Assembly (NCBI RefSeq): GCF_017591435.1
Contig: NC_059299.1
Location: 10,899,223 to 10,963,222 of the forward strand
Direction: 5' to 3'
DNA: 64,000 nucleotides
DNA from: Portunus trituberculatus
Taxonomy: Eukaryota; Arthropoda; Malacostraca; Decapoda; Portunidae
A program made the position numbers and the translations under genes. Of this stretch, positions 44,601 through 56,900 are shown one piece after another (the first letter of the stretch is position 1; every line of letters starts with the position of its first letter). The notes below the pieces were generated by a model that was not told where the DNA came from, did not search any database, and saw only the letters and a list, made by a program, of their open reading frames with translations.

Positions 44601-45646
44601 CCTTATATCTTCTCTTCTCTTCCTCATTTCTATTCTTTCTCACAAACACCTCTTTACAACCTTCTATCTCTCTTAACTTTGATGTTCTATATAGGACATC
44701 CTCCAGATTGTTGTGACTTCAGTACTACTTTAATCGGTCTGTTCACTCCCTCCTTATACGGACCCAGTCTATGGATCTCTTCCACTTCTTCTTGTAGGTC
44801 TTTTTTCATCATCATTTAGATTTTTGAACAGATCTCTTACCGTTTTCAATTCTTCCTTAATTCTCTTAGGCTTATATGTTATATTTTGTTCTTTCATCCC
44901 AAATATTAACACACTCTTCTTCTTTTCTGCTATTTCCCTTATCAATGTTTCCTTATTCTTCATTACATTAACCAGTTCCTTGGACCTTTCTTTTTTGTCT
45001 TCCTTCAACTGATCTTTAATTATTTCTTGTAATCCAACCATCTCTGCTTCCTCGACTCAGTCCATTGTGTTTTCTTCAGTTCCCATTCCTTTCAAGCCTT
45101 TCATTCTGCTCACTAATCATTTCCTTAAAGTCATCTTTCTCCTTACTACTCTCTCCATTTTCTCCTCCAACCGTCTCTTGTATTTTTCAACCTCCACCTT
45201 CAAATGCATTCTCATCCACCAATCGTTTTCATTTTCCTCCAGTCTCTTAACTCTTTCCTTCAAAGCCTTGCGGAATTCTCTATCCTGCTCCTCCTCATTC
45301 CTCTGAACTTTTAATTCCTTCACTAACTCCTCAAATCTCTTCTCCAACATCACCAATCTACCTTGCAATGTTGCCCCTGTTGAAGCTGGACTCATGCTTT
45401 GACTGGCCACTTTTGGCTTTGCTCCCTGGGCCTCATCAACATATTTTGAATTTGGTAATTTATTCCTTACCGGTCTATCCATTTTTCCTTACTTTTCCTG
45501 GGAACATGTGGGTGTGTGGTCAATGGGGGCCAGGCCTGGTAGTTACGTGTGTGGTTGGATGCGTTGGCGGCTGCTATGGCTGGCCTTTGTGGGTTCCCGC
45601 TCTGTCGTTTGGAGTGTGGAGGTTCTCCCACCTCCGATCACTCCTA
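41608..45646 (-). mobile_element. LINE family C, copy C1 (near full length)
   Basis: A minus-strand element between (TG)n at 41607 and (GT)n at 45647. Order 5' to 3': a 5' UTR shared with C2 (GGTTCTCCCACCTCCGATCA, plus strand, about 45621), the coding region, then a 3' UTR containing AGGCCCTGTAAAATTACAAC and two copies of ACAACTAGGTGAATAC. It differs from C2 (58568-62776) by scattered substitutions and 1-3 nt indels. It is about 130 bp shorter at the 5' end. Confidence 0.9.
41656..45482 (-). pseudogene. Family C polyprotein: coiled coil, RRM, APE endonuclease, RT (broken)
   Basis: 45482-45117: MDRPVRNKLPNSKYVDEAQG then a coiled coil (LEKRFEELVKELKVQ). 45041-44769: KKKSVLIFGMKEQN, the RRM start. 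44649-44446: VRKNRNEEEKRRYKELVEEA, with two extra A bases (about 44534) that shift the frame relative to C2. 44384-44112: MCLTETKLQEK, GGGGVMIMTKKER and VTYVPPKTNSW. 44023-43487: PARLDLVLTREVYL and GKSDHVVMEMQI. 43051-42737: WKRAEVVPIYKGGSKEE, NYRPVSLTSVVGKICERV, FRKGRSCVTNLLSFYSRV. 42727-42290: GVPQGSVLAPILF and FADDAK (42484-42473). 42156-41656: MDKDMMKKLISMVIRPRLEY and the thumb. All catalytic motifs are present but frames are interrupted. Confidence 0.85.
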
Positions 45647-45670
45647 TGTGTGTGTGTGTGTGTGTGTGTG
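45647..45670. repeat. (TG)n junction between C1 and B1
   Basis: A pure TG run of 24 bp directly between the 5' end of C1 and the 3' end of B1 (plus-strand TATTTACCTAATTG). Confidence 0.95.
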
Positions 45671-48600
45671 TATTTACCTAATTGTATTTAACTAATTGTA
45701 ACATACGGGAAAGGAGCTATGCTCGTACTGTCCCGTCTCCATATCTACTAATGTCCAGCTTTTTCTTAAAATCATGAATATTCCTTGCGTTGACCACTTC
45801 CACGTCTAAACTATTCCATGCTTCCACCCTTCTATGAGGGAAGCTATATTTTTCACATCTCTCTATAAGTGGCCATTTTAGTTTTTCCCATGCCCTCTCG
45901 ACATTCTTTCATTCCACATACACAGATCTTCCCTATCCATTTTTCCATGCCAATCATCACTCTGTATATTGCTATCAGGTCTCCCCTTTCTCTTCTGTTT
46001 TCCAGGGTCGGAAGTTGCATTCTTTTCAGTCTGTCTTCATAAGTCAAATCTCTTAAGTCAGGCACCATTTTTGTTGCAGCCCTCTGTACTTTCTCTAGTT
46101 TCCTTATGTGTTTCTTTAAGTTCGAGCCCACTGTATTGTTGCATATTCAAGCCTTGGTCTTATCATTGCAGTAATTATTTTCTTCATCATTTCTTCATCT
46201 AAATATCTGAACGCCACTCTTATGTTCCTCAATAAGTTCAATACTTCTCCAATTATTTTGTTTATATGTCTCTCTGGCGATAGGTCATTGGTAATTGTCA
46301 CCCCAAGGTCTTTTCTTCATGACTGGTTTTATGTCTTCATTTCCTATCTTGTACATACTCCTGATTCTTCTTTCACTCTTGCCAAACTCTATTTTCTTGC
46401 ATTTTGTCGTGTTGAACTCCATTTGCCATGTACAGCTCCATTTCCATATTCTGTCCAAGTCTTCCTGGAGTAGTTCGCAATCTTTGTCACATCTCACTTT
46501 TCTTAACAATTTTGCATCGTCTGCAAATAGGCTCACATAACTGGACACCCCATCCACCATGTCATTTATGTAGACCGCAAACATTACTGGTGCCAACACT
46601 GATCCCTGTGGAACTCCACTCTCCACCAAGCCCCATTCTGATGGTCTGTCCTTAATTATTGTTCTCATTTCTCTTCCTACCAAAAGTCTTCCATCCATTT
46701 TAGTAAACTGCCATGCACTCCTCCTACCATTTCAAGTTTCCAGATCAGTCTCGGTGTGGTACCTTATCAAAGGCCTTTTTAAATCCAGATATATTCCATC
46801 AGCCCAACCATCTCTTTCCTGTATTACATCTATCACCCTCGAATAGTAACATATCAGGTTTGTCGTGCATGAACGCCCTTTTCTAAAACCAAATTGACAC
46901 TCACAAAGTATGTCATTTTTCTCCAAGAAGTCTGTCCATCTATTCTTCACCACCCTCTCACACATCTTAGCTACCACACTTGTAAGTGACACTGGTCTAT
47001 AGTTCAATGGGTCTCTCTTGTTACCTGATTTATAGATTGGGACAATGTTAGCTCTTTTCCAGTCTTGGGGCACTACACCTTCCCTTAATGAGGCATCAAT
47101 TACTTCACAAACTTTTTCTGCCAGTTGCTCCTGCATTCTCTTAAAATCCATCCTGATACCCCATCAGGTCCCACAGCTTTTCTCACTTCTAAACTCCCCA
47201 TCATATTCTTGATCTCCTCCACAGTTACTTGAAACTCCTTCATAATCCCTTTCTGTTCCATTACCAGTGGTTTGTCAAAAGCAGTCTCCTTTGTGAATAC
47301 CTTCCGAAAGCATCCATTCATAGCCTCTGCCATTTCCTGGGATCTTCACTGCATACTCCATTTACTTCTAAACTTTCAATACTTTCTCTATTTTTGATGT
47401 TGTTGTTCACATGTCTGTAAAAAGCCTTGGTTGGTCTTTACATTTATCAATTATATCCTTTTCTTGTTTCTTTCTTTCTTCTCTTCTAATCAACACATAT
47501 TCATTTCTTGCTCTTTTGTAACTTTCCCACTGCTTAATCCGTCTTTTCCTTCTCCACCTCTTCCATGCATCCTCTTTTCTTGTTCTAGCCTTTTCACATC
47601 TATCGTTAAACCAGTCCTGCTTTCCAACTTCTCTATGTTGTCTTATTGGTACAAATTTTTCTCACCTTCTTTGTATATTTTTATAAATTCCTTCCACTTT
47701 TCATTTGCTCCTTAGCACTCTTGAATTTCATCCAATTTGTCTCTTGAAAGAATTTCTTTAGGTTTCCAAAATCTGTCTTGGCATAATTCCATCTTCCCAC
47801 TTTATATTCTTCATTTCTTCTAGATTTCTCTTCATCTATCACCTTGAACTCCAAAACTGCATGATCACTCTTTGCTAAAGGGCACTCCACCCTCATCTCC
47901 TCAATGACCATTGGCTCTGTACTAAAGACCAAGTCCAGTCTTGACGATGCTCCCTCTCCTCCAAACCTAGTATCTTCTTTGACCCACTGAGTTAACACAT
48001 TTTCCATTGCCAGTGTCAATAGTGTATTTCCCATGTTGTCTCTGATCCTTCCATTGACCAGTCCTCCCAACACACCTCTTTACAATTAAAATCTCCCATC
48101 ATTATAGTTCGTTCACAGCCACCCAACATTTCTTCCAGACATGTTCCTGTATCTTATCATTTCTTCATATTCCTGTACTGACCATGCATTTGTCTTAGGT
48201 GGTACGTACACCACTATGTAGTGCCTCTTTTTCCTTCATTAGTTTCTGCTCTGATCTTTAGCACTTCTGCCTTTCCCATACCTTCTTTCACTTGATCCAC
48301 CTTTATATCTTTTTAACCAGCAACATCACTCCTCCTCCCATCTTACCTACTCTATTTCTTTTCCAAACATTATATTTCCTTCTCCAACCATCATCAGGTC
48401 TTCTCCCTCTCTCAGTTTTGTTTCAGTAAGACCCACAATATCTGGGTTCTTGTCCCTCAAGTAATCGTTGAGTTCTAAAATCCCGATATCACTCCATTTA
48501 TGTTGGAATACATTACATTCGCTCATACGTAAGTTTCTTTAGTCCTTTCTTACTGTACTTTTCTGGGTTATGAACCACTTCCTCAGTCTCATATCCAAGA

Positions 48601-48870
48601 TTCTCCAGAAAACTCTTTCTTCTCCTCTTCTGTCCTCTCTTCATTTTTTTCAAAGCCTCCTTTCTCAACTCATTTAACATTTCTCTTTCCTTTTCACCGA
48701 GATCTCTTCTCAACCAAATCTTCCTTGTTGTTTCCTGCTGGGCTAGCCTCCATGACTTCTCCACCAATTCATCTACATCCTTTTGTGACTTAAGTTTGAT
48801 TCTTATTGGCCTCATACCTTCTCTTGTGAACTTTCCAATTCTATGGAAGTCCTCTATTTCTTGTACTAGG

Positions 48871-48872
<2 letters not shown>
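45671..48872 (-). mobile_element. LINE family B, copy B1 (5'-truncated)
   Basis: The minus-strand 3' end has ACAATTAGTTAAATACAATT then AGGTAAATACAC (two repeat units). The 5' end is truncated in the RRM region at TACTAGGTC (48872), where B2 continues as TACTAGGTCTTTTCC. The truncation point touches (GT)n directly. It is nearly identical to B2 and to the plus-strand copy at 18180-21579. Confidence 0.9.
45853..48815 (-). pseudogene. Family B pol in B1 (RRM part, endonuclease, RT)
   Basis: 48815-48513: MRPIRIKLKSQKDVDELVEK and the basic helix, ending LTYERM, where one base is lost before the YSNINGV endonuclease start. 48073-47681: endonuclease with LDLVFSTEPM and LAKSDHAVLEFK. 47333-47100 and 47151-46732: RT fingers with a one-base loss near 47130 (GREQLAEK). 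46698-46285: GVPQGSVLAPVMF, YINDMVDGV, FADDAK. 46301-45853: thumb and LENRRERGDLIAIYRV. The TAG found in the 18180-21579 copy is TCG here. Confidence 0.85.

Positions 48873-48918
<46 letters not shown>
48873..48918. repeat. (GT)n junction between B1 and C fragment
   Basis: A 46-bp GT run placed between the truncated 5' end of B1 and the 3' end of a C-family fragment (TTCACCTAGTTG). Confidence 0.95.
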
Positions 48919-48919
<1 letters not shown>

Positions 48920-49438
48920 CACCTAGTTGTATTCACCTAGTTGTAATTTTACACCTGGGTCATCTCTGTGGTCCTGTCTCCATATCTACACACATCCAAC
49001 TTTCCTTTAAAACTATGCACACTCTCTGCTGACACCACCTCCTCACTCAAACCATTCCACCTCCACACATCTTTGTGAAACTATATTTTTCACATCCTTC
49101 AAGCATATTCCCTTGGCTATCTTTTTACTATGCGATCTTGTAGTTCTACTTAAATTTTCCTCTCAACATCATTTGCTCATTATCCACTTCATCCAGTCCA
49201 TTCAACAGTTTATAAACCTGTATTAAATCTCCTCTTTCTCTTCTTTGTTCATTTCTTTTAATCTCTCCTCATAGGTCATTTCTGCCAATTCCGGAACCAT
49301 TTTTGTTGCCATTCTCTGCAATCTCTCCAACTTCTTTACATGCTTCTTTTTATAAGGGGACCAGACCACTCCAGCATATTCCAATCTTGGTCTAATTACC
49401 ATACTAATTAATTTCTTCATCATATCTTTATCCATATA
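48919..49438 (-). mobile_element. LINE family C fragment, strongly 5'-truncated
   Basis: About 520 bp covering the last RT thumb part (from MDKDMMKKLISMVIRPRLEY through LQRMATKMVPELAEMTYEER) and the 3' UTR with two ACAACTAGGTGAA(T/C) units. Compared with C1, short deletions remove NLPTLEQRR-type sequence (about 49249) and part of the CAGGGCCTGGG motif. It is dead on arrival and older than C1 and C2. Confidence 0.85.
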
Positions 49439-49652
49439 TAATTCACTGTTTGATCTGCTGCAGTCTCTCAGACAGCCATTTCACTGAACAGCTCAGAGCT
49501 CATTATTTCCATCTTATATCTGAGACCAGGCACACACACACACCGGGACAACAAGGTCACAACTCCTCAAATTTACATCCACCTACTCACTGCTAGGTGA
49601 ACACTACACGTGAAAGGAGACACACCCAAATATCTCCAGCCAATGTCATCTG
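49439..49652. other. Non-LINE spacer in the array
   Basis: About 214 bp without match to the LINEs, containing CA-rich pieces (CACACACACACACC at about 49531) and ending in GT repeats. It may be the original DNA around the microsatellite into which the LINEs inserted. Confidence 0.5.
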
Positions 49653-49695
49653 GTGTGTGTGTGTGTAACCACTGTGTGTGTGTGTGTGTGTGTGT
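49653..49695. repeat. (GT)n junction before B2
   Basis: Two GT runs (49653-49666 and 49673-49695) separated by AACCAC, directly before the 3' end of B2. Confidence 0.9.
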
Positions 49696-52600
49696 ATTTA
49701 CCTAATTGTATTTACCTAATTGTAACATACGGAAAAGAGCTATGCTCGTGTTGTCCCGTCTCCATATCTATTAATGTCCAGCTTTTCTTAAAATCATGAA
49801 TATTCCTTGCGTTGACCACTTCCACGTCTAAACTATTCCATGCTTCCACCCTTCTATGAGGGAAGCTATATTTTTCACATCTCTCCTATAAGTGGCCATT
49901 TTAGTTTTTCCCATGCCCTCTCGACATTCTTCCATTCCACATACACAGATCTTCCCTATCCATTTTTCCATGCCAATCATCACTCTGTATATTGCTATCA
50001 GGTCTCCCCTTTCTCTTCTGTTTTCCAGGGTTGGAAGTTGCATTCTTTTCAGTCTGTCTTCATAAGTCAAATCTCTTAAGTCAGGCACCATTTTGTTGCA
50101 GCCCTCTGTACTTTCTCTAGTTTCCTTATGTGTTTCTTTAAGTTCGAGCCCACTGTATTGTTGCATATTCAAGCCTCGGTCTTATCATTGCAGTAATTAT
50201 TTTCTTCATCATTTCTTCATCTAGATATACGAACGCCACTCTTATGTTCCTCAATAAGTTCAATACTTCTCCAATTATTTTGTTTATATGTCTCTCTGGC
50301 GATAGGTCATTGGTAATTGTCACCCCAAGGTCTTTTTCTTCATGACTGGTTTTATGTCTTCATTTCCTATCTTGTACATACTCCTGATTCTTCTTTCACT
50401 CTTGCCAAACTCTATTTTCTTGCATTTTGTCGTGTTGAACTCCATTTGCCATGTACAGCTCCATTTCCATATTCTGTCCAAGTCTTCCTGGAGTAGTTCG
50501 CAATCTTTGTCACATCTCACTTTTCTTAACAATTTTGCATCGTCTGCAAATAGGCTCACATAACTGGACACCCCATCCACCATGTCATTTATGTAGACTG
50601 CGAACATTACTGGTGCCAACACTGATCCCTGTGGAACTCCACTCTCCACCAATCCCCATTCTGATGGTCTGTCCTTAATTATTGTTCTCATTTCTCTTCC
50701 TACCAAAAGTCTTCCATCCATTTTAGTAAACTGCCATGCACTCCTCCTACCATTTCAAGTTTCCAGATCAGTCTCTGGTGTGGTACCTTATCAAAGGCCT
50801 TTTTTAAATCCAGATATATTCCATCAGCCCAACCATCTCTTTCCTGTATTACATCTATCACCCTCGAATAGTAACATATCAGGTTTGTCGTGCATGAACG
50901 CCCTTTCCTAAAACCAAATTGACACTCACAAAGTATGTCATTTTTCTCCAAGAAGTCTGTCCATCTAGTCTTCACCACCCTCTCACACATCTTAGCTACC
51001 ACACTTGTAAGTGACACTGGTCTATAGTTCAATGGGTCTCTCTTGTTACCTGATTTATAGATTGGGACAATGTTAGCTCTTTTCCAGTCTTGGGGCACTA
51101 CACCTTCCCTTAATGAGGCATCAATTACTTCACAAACTTTTTCTGCCAATTGCTCCCTGCATTCTCTTAAAATCCATCCTGATACCCCATCAGGTCCCAC
51201 AGCTTTTCTCACTTCTAAACTCCCCATCATGTTCTTGATCTCCTCCACCGTTACTTGAAACTCCTTCATAATCCCTTTCTGTTCCATTACCAGTGGTTTG
51301 TCAAAAGCAGTCTCCTTTGTGAATACCTTCCGAAAGCATCCATTCATAGCCTCTGCCATTTCCTGGGATCTTCACTGCATACTCCATTTACTTCTAAACT
51401 TTCAATACTTTCTCTATTTTTGATGTTGTTGTTCACATGTCTGTAAAAAAGCCTTGGTTGGTCTTTACATTTATCAATTATATCCTTTTCTTGTTTCTTT
51501 CTTTCTTCTCTTCTAATCAACACATATTCATTTCTTGCTCTTTTGTAACTTTCCCACTGCTTAATCCGTCTTTTCCTTCTCCACCTCTTCCATGCATCCT
51601 CTTTTCTTGTTCTAGCCTTTTCACATCTATCGTTAAACCAGTCCTGCTTTCCAACTTCTCTATGTTGTCTTATTGGTACAAATTTTTCTCACCTTCTTTG
51701 TATATTTTTATAAATTCCTTCCACTTTTCATTTGCTCCTTAGCACTCTTGAATTTCATCCAATTTGTCTCTTGAAAGAATTTCTTTAGGTTTCCAAAATC
51801 TGTCTTGGCATAATTCCATCTTCCCACTTTATATTCTTCATTTCTTCTAGATTTCTCTTCGTCTATCACCTTGAACTCCAAAACTGCATGATCACTCTTT
51901 GCTAAAGGGCACTCCACCCTCATCTCCTCAATGACCATTGGCTCTGTACTAAAGACCAAGTCCAGTCTTGACGATGCTCCCTCTCCTCCAAACCTAGTAT
52001 CTTCTTTGACCCACTGAGTTAACACATTTTCCATTGCCAGTGTCAATAGTGTATTTCCCCATGTTGTCTCTGATCCTTCCATTGACCAGTCCTCCCAACA
52101 CACCTCTTTACAATTAAAATCTCCCATCATTATAGTTCGTTCACAGCCACCCAACATTTCTTCCAGACATGTTCCTGTATCACTTATCATTTCTTCATAT
52201 TCCTGTACTGACCATGCATTTGTCTTAGGTGGTACGTACACCACTATGTAGTGCCTCTTTTTCCTTCATTAGTTTCTGCTCTGATCTTTAGCACTTCTGC
52301 CTTTCCCATACCTTTTTCACTTGATCCACCTTTATATCTTTTTTAACCAGCAACATCACTCCTCCTCCCATCTTACCTACTCTATTTCTTTTCCAAACGT
52401 TATATTTCCCTTCTCCAACCTTCATCAGGTCTTCTCCTCTCTCAGTTTTGTTTCAGTAAGACCCACAATATCTGGGTTCTTGTCCCTCAAGTAATCGTTG
52501 AGTTCTAAAATCCCGATATCACTCCATTTATGTTGGAATACATTACATTTCGCTCATATGTAAGTTTCTTTAGTCCTTTCTTGCTGTACTTTTCTGGGTT

Positions 52601-53718
52601 ATGAACCACTTCCTCAGTCTCATATCCAAGATTCTCCAGAAAACTCTTTCTTCTCCTCTTCTGTCCTCTCTTCATTTTTTCAAAGCCTCCTTTCTCAACT
52701 CATTTAACATTTCTCTTTCCTTTTCACCGAGATCTCTTCTCAACCAAATCTTCCTTGTTGTTTCCTGCTGGGCTAGCCTCCATGACTTCTCCACCAATTC
52801 ATCTACATCCTTTTGTGACTTAAGTTTGATTCTTATTGGCCTCATACCTTCTCTTGTGAACTTTCCAATTCTATGGAAGTCCTCTATTTCTTGTACTAGG
52901 TCTTTTCCTCCTCCTGCACCACATTAATGATATTATTTATCACCTTTTTATGTTTTTCTCTCTCCATTTTACTCGGTGTCTTATCCTCCTCCACACCAAA
53001 TATCACCACACATCTCTTTTTGTCTACAGTTTCCCTCACCAATGTCTCATTTGACTTAATAACCTTCACCACTTTCTCAGCTATCTTCTCTTCTATGATC
53101 TGTTGATCTATAATTTCAGCAAGGCCCAAAGTTTTCTCCCTGACTCTTTGATTTCCTTTTCCAGACTTGCAACTTTGTAATTTACCTCCTTTCTTTCCAC
53201 TTCCTGACTTTTTTCCATTCAGCCTGCTTCTCCATCACTTTTCCTAGAGATTCTCCACATTTTCGCAATTCACTTTAATTAGCTTAACTTCCTCTTTCAG
53301 TGCTGCATTTTCCTTCTTCATATCGGCACAGTCTTTCTTAACATTGTCATAACTCGTTTCCAGGCCCTCATACTTTTCAAACAGTTTTCAATTTTACCTT
53401 CTAACTCCAGAATTTTCTTCACATAAGCGCTCTTTTCCATTATTCCTTGAAACCCTGTGAAGTCTGATTCCTCTTTCGAGTTCACGGCCGCCATGTTGCG
53501 CAGACGTAAACAAACCAGCTGATGGCTCAAACGCAGGCTACAGTTTATATTTACCTTCACTGGACATTATTTTGCTAATCAACAGTTAACATGACTATAT
53601 GGAGACGGGACAAACATTACCAGCTCCTTTCCCACCTTGGTTACTCTTAGGCAATGGTAACTGTAGAATTATAGATGATTGCTCTGAGCTCAGCGACCAC
53701 CTCCGCCATCGACGATGA
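49696..53718 (-). mobile_element. LINE family B, copy B2 (full length or nearly so)
   Basis: The longest B copy. Minus-strand 5' UTR runs from (TG)n at 53719 to the start codon at 53494. The coding region follows, then a 3' UTR with ATAGCTCTTTTCCG and two repeat units ending AGGTAAATACACAC. The 5' UTR contains, on the plus strand at about 53599-53650, TATGGAGACGGGACA and AGCTCCTTTCCC, an inverted copy of its own 3' UTR. Flanked by GT repeats on both sides. Confidence 0.9.
49828..53494 (-). pseudogene. Family B polyprotein in B2
   Basis: The start MAAVNSKEESDFTGFQGIME (ATG 53494-53492, context AACATGG) resembles the B' start at 58342. KKILELEGKIENCLKSM suggests a coiled coil. 53129-52896: GLAEIIDQQIIEEKIAEKVV and RCVVIFGVEEDK, the RRM. 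The next frame carries MRPIRIKLKSQ and the basic helix to about 52560. 52244-51708: VYVPPKTNAWSVQEYEEMIS, MMGDFNCKEVC and LAKSDHAVLEF, an uninterrupted endonuclease half. 51359-50700: an uninterrupted RT finger/palm segment through YLDLKKAFDKVPHQRL. 50721-50320: GVPQGSVLAPVMF and FADDAK. 50323-49828: thumb. Few breaks, mostly 1-nt. Confidence 0.87.
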
Positions 53719-53747
53719 TGTGTGTGTGTGTGTGTGTGTGTATTTCT

Positions 53748-53792
<45 letters not shown>
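53719..53792. repeat. (TG)n junction between B2 and B'
   Basis: Two GT runs (53719-53741 and 53751-53792) with a TATTTCTTA interruption. The interruption resembles a lone fragment of the LINE 3'-end TATTTACCTA motif. Confidence 0.9.
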
Positions 53793-53795
<3 letters not shown>

Positions 53796-53982
53796 ACCTA
53801 TTTGTGTATTACAGGGCCGAGCTAAGCTCTCTGTGACCTGTCTCCTTGTCCATTCCTGTCATATCTCTCTTTCATCTGATTGACACACACGTCAACGACA
53901 TCACTGCTCAGTTTATTCCACTTATCAATGCTACGATGCGGGAAACTGTATTTTCTCACATCATTTAGACAGATGTCCTTTA

Positions 53983-56900
53983 TTAGCTTTTTTCCCATGT
54001 CCTCAGATGATTACTTGTGGTCACCTTTATCAACTCTCTGTCCAGTATGTCAATCTTGTTCACCAATTTATACATAGTTATCATGTCTCCTCTTGTTCTT
54101 CTCTCTTCTAATGTGGTCAGCCCCAGCTTCCTCAGTCTTTCCTCATAGTCTAACTCCCTGAGTCCTGGTACCATCCTTGTTGCCAGCCTCTGTACCCTTT
54201 CCACCTTCTTCACATTTTTCTTCATATGCGGTGACCAGGCACAAGCTGCATATTCTAACTGGGGTCTTATTAAGGTACATAATATCTTCTTCATCATTCC
54301 TTCATCTAGGTAGTGGAATGCAAGGCCAATATTTTGAAGCATGTTGTATGTTTTCCAAAAAATCTTCTTAACCCGTACAGCATCAGCAGATCTGAGACTT
54401 TGTGATTTTGCCAGTGCTGGCCACATCATGGATTTTTTTTTTTTTTTTTTTGCTTAACCACTCTTAAATGATGTGAAACAAATGAAAATGACAGTCATTC
54501 CTCCCAGAACTGACTGGAAGTGGTATTAATTGTCAGATGTTTTGTGCTAAGGTTAGCGACTTAGCAAAGCCTTATGTGACTAGTTTATTCGCTTCCTCGT
54601 TTCTCACCAGTCCGAGTTGGACACATGCATAATATCGTTCCTGAGTTGAAAGAAAAACAATGTGTCATGTTTTGCTGTTTGGGAGTGTTTGTGGCTAAAA
54701 ATAGACACCAGATATCATGATGGAGTGTTGCCTTTCGTGGTGCATATATTTTCCGAGTAATATGTACTTGTTTTTCCTTATAACAAAGCAATTGGAAAAT
54801 TCTTATTTATGTCATACAAAGTTTTCACTACCACAATATAACAGTTACCAAAAACAACTGAAATGGTAAGAGTAAGTAATGAAATTACGCTCGTTCATAT
54901 TAGCGGAGTTGAGGCTCAGTTTCGCTACACCTAGCTGAAGGCAGCAGAAACTCTAAAGTTCAGATATGTTAAATACAGGAAGCATTCATGTTAGCAGGGA
55001 CGAGGAGGCAGCATGACAATGTCTACAGTGCATGATGGCAGTATAATGGTAGGTTTTGAGGACGCATACCTCCAAACACGAGGAAGCTCACCGACGTATC
55101 TCATCTCTCTGACGCCCGGTTCACTCAATAGCACATATCTATGTTTTTTCAAAAATCTTGTTAATGTGTTTCTCCAGTGACAAAGTGTTTTGCACAGTTA
55201 CTCCTAAGTCTTTCTCCTCATTGGTCTCTTTAATTTTCTCATCACCCAGCCTGTAATCCCTGTTTGGTCTGTATCTACTTCTTCCCATTTTCATAACATG
55301 GGTCTTGTCTATATTAAATTCCATCTGCCACTCCTTACTCCACTTATATATTTTATCAAGATCTTCCTGTAACTTGTTACAATCTTCCACATTCTTTACT
55401 CTCCTCATAATTTTAGTATCGTCTGCAAACATGTTCATGTAACTGTCAATTCCTACTGGCATATCATTAACATAAATCAAAAACATGATGGGACCCAGCA
55501 CTGACCCTTGTGGAACTCCACTGGTTACCTTCTTCCACTCGGACTTCCTTCCTCTCACCACTGTTCTCATTTCTCTTCCCATTAAGTAATTTTCCATCCA
55601 TTTTGCTAGTTTATCATTTACTCCTCCAATCATCTTTAGTTTCCACATCAGTCTATTGTGTGGTACTTTATCAAAGGCCTTTCTCAAGTCCAGGTAGATA
55701 GCATCCACCCATCCCTCTCTATGTTGTAGTATGTCAGTCACTCTTGAATAAAAACATAATAAATTGGATACACGATCTTCCTTTTCTGAAACCAAACTGC
55801 CTTTCACTCAGAATGTTTTCACTTTCTAGATACTCACTCCACTTAGCTTTAATTACTTCTTCACATACCTTGCACAATATACTAGTCAACGATACTGGTC
55901 TATAATTTAGCGGTTCCATTCTACTACCATTCTTATATATAGGCACAATGTCAGCTCTTTTCCACTCTTTCGGGACTAATCCTGTTCGTATGGAGGTTTC
56001 CACAATATCAAATACAGGGTTCAACAATTGATCCTTACATTCATTTAGCAACCTCCCAGATATGCCATCAGGCCCCATTGATTTATTAATATCCAGATTG
56101 CTTATAATTTTCCTTACATCTTCCTTAGTAACCATGATGTCCTGCATTTGCTTTATTTCCGTAGGCCTTCCTCCCATAAAATGCTCCTCCTTTGTAAACA
56201 CTTTGCAAAAGTTGTCGTTCAAAATTTCAGCTATATCTCCAGCATCTTCTTACTTCCCCGTTTTTACCTTTTCTATTGCCTCCCTTTTATTTAGTTTTCC
56301 ATTTATGAATTTGTAAAACATTTTGGGTCACTATCACAGTTTTCCACCACCCTCTGTTCATATTCCTTCTGTGCTGTTCTCCTTACTTCAACATATCTAT
56401 TCCTTGCTGTTTTGTAGACTTCTCTTGATAATACATCACTGTTTTCTTAAGTTTCTTCCATGCCTTTTCTTTGTTCTTTTTTGCTTCTTCACAATTTCTA
56501 TTAAACCACTGTTTATTATTTAAAGTCCTCTTTCTGTGATATGGCACAAACTTTTCACAGCAGAGTTATACAAATCCATAAATTTATCGTATTTCAATTG
56601 CATATCCCTTTCCTGGTATACCACGGACCAGTCAATTTCATTAAAGAACTCCCTTATATGGTTATAATTTGCCCTAGTATAATTTAATTTTTCCTCCCTG
56701 CGTTCCACAATCTTATTCGTGCTTAATTCCGTATCCAGCTCAAAGCTTAGGACATCATGATCGCTTTTCCCAAGGGACATTCATGTTCAATTTCCTCTTT
56801 TAGAGATTCCCTGGTAAATACCAAATCCAACCTTGCTGCAACATCTTGTCCCTGCACCTTGTTGGTGATCTCACCCACTGTGTCATCAAGTTATTTGTTG

